Program-made: the position numbers and the translations under genes
The notes under the pieces: generated by a model
The model's input: only the letters and a program-made list of their open reading frames with translations
The model's database searches: none
What the model was told of the DNA's origin: nothing
From: Candidatus Zixiibacteriota bacterium
GTDB lineage: Bacteria; Zixibacteria; MSB-5A5; GN15; FEB-12
Assembly (NCBI GenBank): GCA_035380245.1
Contig: DAOSXA010000014.1
Span: 1 to 9,902, forward strand
DNA: 9,902 bases
Direction: 5' to 3'
In this document: positions 5,938 through 9,902 of the stretch, one piece after another
Layout of the letters: the number at the start of each line of letters is the position of its first letter
Numbering within the stretch: the stretch's first letter is position 1

Positions 5938-8832
5938 TTAAATGACTCGCCACCGGATGGTAAAAACCGGTGTGACTATTGTTTTCTGTTGCATCCGTTT
6001 TTCGAGCGATTCCACGAGAAGGTCGCGCTTTTTAGCAATCTCGTCCTCGATGTCAAAGATCCGCTCGCGCAAAGTGCGCTTCTTACGCTCGAGCTTGGCG
6101 ATTTCTTCCTGCAGGCTGTGCTGCTCTTCGATCGTAGGAGCCTGGCGGCTGCGCCGTTGCAGGTCGCGGATCTGACGCTTGGTATCGTCCAATTCTTTTT
6201 GCGCCGCCATTTCCATGTCCTCGGCCCACTTGTCGAGTTGGTCGCGGGCCTCGGAGAAGTGGCGGTTGTTCTCCTCCAGGTTTTTGGCCAGGGTCGCCTT
6301 GGCATGGCGCTCCTGATCGCGCATGAGGCGTTCTTTGGCGGAATCCGGAATCGCGGCAATGGCACGGACCTGACCGTTGCAGTTAAATAGCTTTTCGCAG
6401 GTTTCCTGATCGATGTTGTTACCCGCATCGTCCATTCCCGAGAAAAGTAGATACTCCTCGGAATCAAACGAGTCGATGTGCAGATGCTGGAGGCTCATCC
6501 ATCCTGATTTTCCCTTCAACCTTTCCACAACCACAATGCGGGTTGAATGACCGGTGATGTCAAAAACCACTTCAGCAAACGGACAAGATTTTTTTATTGC
6601 TTCATGGATGACATATTCCCCTAACGGGTGGCTCAGGCGATACAGGTATTCGCCAAGAACATTATCCTGCGTTTTAGAAATCAGTTGATAGTGGCCATCC
6701 GAAACATTCGCGACAGGACTGTTATGGAGGGAGAACGAGAAGCTTTTATCGTCAAAGTCAGCGTTATTGTTCAAAATATAACGAGTGACCATCCAGAACA
6801 AACGTCCGATGCGATCCAATCGCTCCTGAGTCCCAGTCAAATTCACTTTCAGCCGGTCGTGCACATCCTCATCAAAATGTTCCAGCAGCATTTTACGTGT
6901 ATCACCCATCTTGGTTTTGATCTGCTCTTCCAGATCCGCCTGTAATCTCTCGAATGCAACCTGAATTTCTTCTTCACTTCGACACCCCTGGTAAATTTCC
7001 AAGATGCGACGTTCAAAATCTACCCCAGTTTCAATGGAGCCGAGAACATCATCACTGGCGCCGAATACGCCTGTAAACAGATTGAATTTGTGTTCCAGTA
7101 ACTCATATACACGTCTGTCGGCAGCATTACGCTCGTTGAGGAAGTTAATAACCACAACGTCGTGTTTTTGACCGTAGCGGTGGCATCGTCCTATCCGTTG
7201 TTCAATGCGTTGAGGGTTCCAGGGGAGGTCAAAATTGACAATAGCCGAGCAAAACTGAAGATTAAGCCCCTCACCTCCTGCCTCTGTTGCAATTAAGATA
7301 CTCGCCTGCTCCCTAAATCGATCAATGATTGCTGCTCTAAGATCCACTTGTCGAGAGCCAGTCGCCCGACCTGATTCTTTATTGGCGACAAGCCATTCCT
7401 GATAAATCTTCCCGGAGACATCATCCTTGTTAGTGCCATTGAAGGTAAGCACCTGACCGGCATAGCCATTCCCTTCTAGGAAATCTTTCAGCCAGTTCTG
7501 GGTCCGCCGAGATTCGGTAAAGATGACCACCTTTTTGGCTGCTCCCATTTCTTTCATGACACTGAAACCGATATCCAAGGCTTTCAGTAGCGCTCTGGTT
7601 TTTGTGTCGATACCGAGGCTTCTGGCCCAACGAATATAGTCGGTAAGCTCGTCAATTTCGGCATTTAGCTTTTCCAGGTCGATCTTCTTGACCTGCAGCT
7701 CAGTTTCCTTCTCAGGCGTCGAGGTTTCATCGTCCAGAGATGCATCCTCTTCGTCTTCGAGAATCTCATCGAGAAGGTCGTCATCAATATCTTCACCGGA
7801 AATCATAAGGTCCAGAGCGCCCGCATCTTGCTTGATTTCGTCTCTTAGCTTCAGCAGACGATCACGCATGATCTCGAGCGTTCCAGCAACGGCATGAGGC
7901 GAGGACGCGAGAACTTTTCGAACAAGAAGTGTGAGTAGGTGTTTTTGCCCAGATGGAAGCGCATAGGTTTCGTCACGCATGAGATAGCTGGAAACCGCCT
8001 CATACAGTTTGTGCTCTTGCTCCGTGGGCTTGAACGGTCGGGTAATGAGTTTGCGCTCGGTGTAGCGCACGAATTCGATAACCTGGCTACGGAGCGAACG
8101 CCAGCAGAATGCGCCCAGGCGTTCCCGCAGGCCGGAAATATCACCGCCATAGTTGATGTACTGCGTTCTGAAAGATGCCAAGTCACCAAACAGCCGGTCA
8201 TCGATCAGGGTCGAAAGGCCATAGAGTTCGAGCAGGGAGTTTTGCAGTGGTGTGGCCGTCAGAAGAAGCTTTTTGCGATCTTCTGTTGCCCAACGGATAC
8301 GCTGACCTAGCCGATTGCTTTCACGATAGGCATTACGGAGCTTGTGGGCTTCATCAATAACCACAAGATCCCAGGCTATCTCTTTGAGTTCTTCCGCTCG
8401 GCTGGCGGCAAAGTGCATGGAGCAAATGATAATTTGCTTGTCTCTGAAAGGATTCGGAACACCACGCTTTTGCTGATCTTTATAGATTTTTGCATCCAGA
8501 ACGATGGATGGTAAGTTGAACTTTTCGGAGAGCTCCAATGCCCACTGCTTCCGGAGAGAGGCAGGGCTGACAACTAGAATGTTTCGTCTGCGTTCCGCCC
8601 AGTATTGACATAGCACAAGACCTGCCTCGATGGTCTTGCCAAGGCCAACTTCATCAGCGAGCAACACACCCTTTGAAAGAGGTGAGCGTAATGCGAAAAG
8701 GGCTGCTTCAATCTGGTGAGGATTGAGGTCTACACACGCATCAAATAACGCACGGCCAAGACGATCGACACCAGAGCCGCCGACCCGGCTCAATTCATGC
8801 GCGTAGTAGCTTGCATGGTAGTCTGTAATCAT
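5938..8832 (-). CDS. SNF2/RapA-type helicase with C-terminal coiled coil (DrmD-like)
   Basis: A 964-residue SF2 ATPase. From ATG at 8832 the helicase motifs run in order: Walker A LLADEVGLGKT at 57-67, DEAH at 160-163, motif III LLLTATPLQNS at 189-199, motif V ATEAGGEGLNLQ at about 515-526, and motif VI QRIEQRIGRCHRYGQ at 541-555. GLGKT with the arginine-finger motif ending RYGQ is the SNF2/RapA signature, so it probably translocates on double-stranded DNA and remodels bound proteins rather than unwinding strands. Between the lobes lies a strongly acidic stretch (about 347-378). Residues about 832-951 are charged and heptad-like, a probable coiled coil for assembly. No nuclease motif is seen. 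The frame also opens at GTG 8883 inside the HTH gene, but ATG 8832 overlaps that gene's stop as ATGA, which favours it. In defence systems such proteins include DISARM DrmD. Its place beside a Mod/Res-like pair suggests it works with them; that role is inferred. Confidence 0.92.
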   Translation of the reverse strand: MITDYHASYYAHELSRVGGSGVDRLGRALFDACVDLNPHQIEAALFALRSPLSKGVLLADEVGLGKTIEAGLVLCQYWAERRRNILVVSPASLRKQWALELSEKFNLPSIVLDAKIYKDQQKRGVPNPFRDKQIIICSMHFAASRAEELKEIAWDLVVIDEAHKLRNAYRESNRLGQRIRWATEDRKKLLLTATPLQNSLLELYGLSTLIDDRLFGDLASFRTQYINYGGDISGLRERLGAFCWRSLRSQVIEFVRYTERKLITRPFKPTEQEHKLYEAVSSYLMRDETYALPSGQKHLLTLLVRKVLASSPHAVAGTLEIMRDRLLKLRDEIKQDAGALDLMISGEDIDDDLLDEILEDEEDASLDDETSTPEKETELQVKKIDLEKLNAEIDELTDYIRWARSLGIDTKTRALLKALDIGFSVMKEMGAAKKVVIFTESRRTQNWLKDFLEGNGYAGQVLTFNGTNKDDVSGKIYQEWLVANKESGRATGSRQVDLRAAIIDRFREQASILIATEAGGEGLNLQFCSAIVNFDLPWNPQRIEQRIGRCHRYGQKHDVVVINFLNERNAADRRVYELLEHKFNLFTGVFGASDDVLGSIETGVDFERRILEIYQGCRSEEEIQVAFERLQADLEEQIKTKMGDTRKMLLEHFDEDVHDRLKVNLTGTQERLDRIGRLFWMVTRYILNNNADFDDKSFSFSLHNSPVANVSDGHYQLISKTQDNVLGEYLYRLSHPLGEYVIHEAIKKSCPFAEVVFDITGHSTRIVVVERLKGKSGWMSLQHLHIDSFDSEEYLLFSGMDDAGNNIDQETCEKLFNCNGQVRAIAAIPDSAKERLMRDQERHAKATLAKNLEENNRHFSEARDQLDKWAEDMEMAAQKELDDTKRQIRDLQRRSRQAPTIEEQHSLQEEIAKLERKKRTLRERIFDIEDEIAKKRDLLVESLEKRMQQKTIVTPVFTIRWRVI
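8829..8832 (-). promoter_or_regulatory. ATGA stop/start overlap coupling the HTH gene and SNF2 helicase
   Basis: The minus strand reads GAATGATTAC here: TGA ends the HTH gene and the ATG sharing its bases opens the helicase. Only a weak purine run (GAAAG) precedes it, so helicase translation probably depends on re-initiation by ribosomes finishing the HTH gene. This ties the helicase level to HTH expression. Confidence 0.8.
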
Positions 8833-9038
8833 TCTTTCAAATCTTTCTTTTTGAGATCCACCGCACCGCCAGCCTTGACCCACTCGTCAACTTCGTCTTC
8901 TTTGAACTCCCGAAGATGGCCCATACGATTAGCTGGTACCGACTTCGTAACCATCCGGCGGGAAACACTGGCATGGTTGACACAGAGGTACTTGCCTCCT
9001 TCATCTACTGATAGCAAACGATTTTCCATCTTGGCCAT
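8829..9038 (-). CDS. Small helix-turn-helix DNA-binding protein, excisionase/MerR-like
   Basis: A 69-residue protein, the first gene of the operon. Residues about 8-55 follow the HTH_17/excisionase pattern: LLSVDEGGKYL is the first helix with its turn, NHASVSRRMV the recognition helix, and MGHLREFKEDEVDEW the wing and final helix, matching the usual family ending RFxxxEVDEW. The tail is lysine-rich. GAGGAG at 9052-9047, eight bases before ATG 9038, fixes the start; a second Met at residue 4 is less well placed. The stop TGA overlaps the helicase ATG by four bases, so the pair is very likely translationally coupled. Such proteins act as recombination directionality factors or as small regulators. 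With no integrase nearby and with this operon position, I infer a controller of the restriction-modification genes. A structural DNA-binding subunit of the complex is the alternative. Confidence 0.85.
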   Translation of the reverse strand: MAKMENRLLSVDEGGKYLCVNHASVSRRMVTKSVPANRMGHLREFKEDEVDEWVKAGGAVDLKKKDLKE

Positions 9039-9046
9039 TTTTCTAT

Positions 9047-9052
9047 CTCCTC
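9047..9052 (-). promoter_or_regulatory. Ribosome-binding site of the HTH gene (GAGGAG)
   Basis: GAGGAG sits eight bases upstream of ATG 9038 on the minus strand, a strong Shine-Dalgarno site in good position. It supports this small protein as a genuine first cistron. Confidence 0.75.
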
Positions 9053-9178
9053 AGATTTATTGGCCTTCCTGCTTAAAAGAAAGCGTTCACAACAAATTTT
9101 CTCATTTTCTCGTGACAAACTCCGTTTTACATTGCGCCTAAATCCGTAGTTGAAAACTGTCCTTATGCTGTCTCGAAA

Positions 9179-9206
9179 AATATCTCAAAAGAATTCAATG
9201 GATCAA
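9179..9206 (-). promoter_or_regulatory. Weak candidate promoter for the HTH-helicase-methyltransferase-Res operon
   Basis: Minus strand TTGATC (9206-9201) and GATATT (9184-9179) are separated by 16 bases. Each matches four of six consensus positions for a sigma-70 promoter. Transcription would start about 130 bases before the HTH ATG. In AT-rich DNA such matches arise by chance, so this is only a candidate. Confidence 0.18.
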
Positions 9207-9302
9207 CTATTGAATAAACCCAAGACCATAAAGGACGCTCAAAATCATGTTATCACAAGAGGTTTAGAAAAAGGAAATCATTAAGGTTATGTGTATTAAC
9301 TA

Positions 9303-9332
9303 GTTTCTAACTTCAATTACTAATGTTTCTAA
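9303..9332. repeat. Two GTTTCTAA direct repeats with a 22-base period
   Basis: GTTTCTAA occurs at 9303-9310 and 9325-9332, start-to-start 22 bases, about two helical turns. A partial copy (TTCTAA) lies at 9361-9366 and an inverted TTTAGAAA at 9263-9270. They could be operator half-sites on one face of the helix, but the sequence is AT-rich and the match short. Confidence 0.3.
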
Positions 9333-9364
9333 TATTTGTTGTTAAGATAAATGATATTCATTCT

Positions 9365-9381
9365 AAAGTGTCTTTCACTTT
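9365..9381 (-). terminator. Short stem-loop just past the stop of the upstream gene, possible weak terminator
   Basis: AAAGTG (9365-9370) and CACTTT (9376-9381) form a six-base-pair stem with a five-base loop, ten bases beyond the TGA at 9394-9392 in the direction of transcription. The stem is weak and no T-run follows, so intrinsic termination is doubtful. Confidence 0.18.
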
Positions 9382-9391
9382 CATTGGCGAT

Positions 9392-9902
9392 TCAACCTAA
9401 TTCATACCGATCTCTTGCCCCTCTTACCGACCTCTTCCAGATCCTGAAGTACTTTGCACCTATATTGAATTTCTTGACAAACTCGGAGTATTCCGGCCAG
9501 ATGGGCGCTCTGTAGAATTCGCTGCGGCCTATGCCTCCGTTTATGACATATTCGGGCAGAGGGTTGGTCCCGTAGAAGACCGACCGGGCCATTATCTGCC
9601 ATCTTCTGGTGAAGTCGGTCCAGTTACAGCCGAAGGCTTCCCCCGGCTGGATTATGGCCAGAATCTTCGGAGCCATCCTGTTCTCTAGATAAAGCGCCTG
9701 ATAAGCCGCGGCGCCGTCCGCACATATGAAAAGCAGCGAGAACCTGGACGGATTATGGTCTTCGCCGTACTCTTCGGTCCTCTCGAATATGAACCATTCG
9801 GCGAAGGGCTTCTCGAAAACATCCGAGTAATGGTCGGGGCGGTGGTATTCGGCACGGTTTGGGGTGACCCTGATCCTCCAGCCGTTCGGCGCTAGCTGGC
9901 TC
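9392..9902 (-). CDS. Hypothetical protein, partial (5' end off the window)
   Basis: One minus-strand frame is open from the right edge (codon at 9901) to TGA at 9394-9392, giving 169 C-terminal residues. An internal Met at 9676 could mimic a start, but the frame and its codon style continue well upstream of it, so the gene is larger than that 94-residue ORF. I do not recognise the family. The visible part is soluble, rich in aromatic residues and arginine, with stretches such as RFSLLFICADGAAAYQALY and IIQPGEAFGCNWTDF, no membrane segment, and a basic tail (KRSVRGARDRYELG). By my count 12 of 17 Arg codons are AGG or AGA and 7 of 12 Ile codons are ATA, a style that stands out. This gene may represent the resident genome, or another transferred piece, next to the defence cluster. 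Function unknown. Confidence 0.7.
   Translation of the reverse strand, partial: SQLAPNGWRIRVTPNRAEYHRPDHYSDVFEKPFAEWFIFERTEEYGEDHNPSRFSLLFICADGAAAYQALYLENRMAPKILAIIQPGEAFGCNWTDFTRRWQIMARSVFYGTNPLPEYVINGGIGRSEFYRAPIWPEYSEFVKKFNIGAKYFRIWKRSVRGARDRYELG

Larger units (their letters stand above)
9039..9391. other. AT-rich non-coding gap upstream of the operon
   Basis: This 353-base stretch separates the two minus-strand gene blocks and holds no credible gene on either strand. Lines 9181-9360 count to 49 G+C of 180 (27%), far below the flanks. The operon promoter should lie here, but no convincing -35/-10 pair stands out. The stretch contains a short stem-loop next to the upstream gene's stop and two GTTTCTAA direct repeats, listed separately. 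It may mark one end of the inserted cluster. Confidence 0.6.

Noticed and set aside
5066..5941. Plus-strand 291-codon ORF opposite the methyltransferase 5' region
   Set aside because: It lies wholly antisense to a gene with clear motifs. Its translation is low-complexity Leu/Gly/Val-rich, as expected from the complement of a GC-rich gene, and no family pattern is visible.
5917..5953. Upstream GTG (5953) and ATG (5926) starts for the methyltransferase
   Set aside because: The GTG overlaps the helicase C-terminus with no ribosome-binding site, and the ATG at 5926 directly abuts AGGAG. The ATG at 5917 has proper spacing.
6588..6597. Run of seven A on the coding strand of the SNF2 gene as a phase-variation switch
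   Set aside because: Phase-variable Mod genes usually have longer homopolymers or many tandem short repeats. Seven is within chance and the frame is intact.
1..8832. Assignment as a DISARM or BREX locus
   Set aside because: No DUF1998 protein, phospholipase-D protein, PglZ-like or BrxC-like gene is visible. The methyltransferase has the DPPY-first order of type III Mod, and the third gene has Res-type motifs. Genes beyond position 1 could still change this.
8832..8883. GTG start at 8883 for the SNF2 helicase
   Set aside because: It would add 17 residues encoded inside the HTH gene. The ATGA overlap at 8832 is the typical coupled start.
8797..9141. Plus-strand 114-codon ORF across the HTH gene
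   Set aside because: It is antisense to the HTH gene and helicase start, is Ser/Leu-rich, and shows no domain. The minus-strand HTH gene has a family pattern and a good ribosome-binding site.

Overview
The window is dominated by one co-directional, minus-strand cluster of four genes. It encodes a restriction-modification-like (probable anti-phage) system made of a small HTH DNA-binding protein, a SNF2/RapA-type helicase, a large beta-class adenine DNA methyltransferase of the type III Mod kind, and a type III Res-like DEAD/DEAH helicase that runs off the left edge. Strong Shine-Dalgarno sequences and ATG starts point to a bacterium, but I cannot name the lineage. Base composition varies: many of the 60-base lines I counted in the cluster are near 57-60% GC, the recognition part of the methyltransferase is about 40%, and the upstream non-coding stretch is about 27%.

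Layout, in direction of transcription from right to left. 9902-9392 is the 3' part of an unrecognised gene with distinctive codon use (many AGG/AGA and ATA codons). 9391-9039 is an AT-rich gap with no credible gene that must hold the operon promoter. 9038-8829 is the HTH protein. 8832-5938 is the SNF2 helicase, joined to the HTH gene by an ATGA overlap. 5917-2561 is the methyltransferase, 20 bases downstream of the helicase stop. 2548-1 is the Res-like helicase, 12 bases downstream of the methyltransferase stop, with its ribosome-binding site fused to that stop codon. I see no RNA genes, CRISPR arrays, transposases or tRNA-type attachment sites.

Inferred division of labour: the methyltransferase marks self DNA and carries sequence specificity, the Res-like protein acts as the ATP-dependent restriction motor (any nuclease domain would lie beyond position 1), and the SNF2 protein adds a second motor that ordinary type III systems lack. 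The HTH protein may control the operon. The combination resembles class 1 DISARM in pairing a SNF2 helicase with a methyltransferase, but no DISARM core gene (DUF1998 protein, phospholipase-D protein) is visible and the methyltransferase is type III-like. The most informative internal signal is the sharp GC drop over the target-recognition part of the methyltransferase, as expected if specificity has been swapped by recombination.
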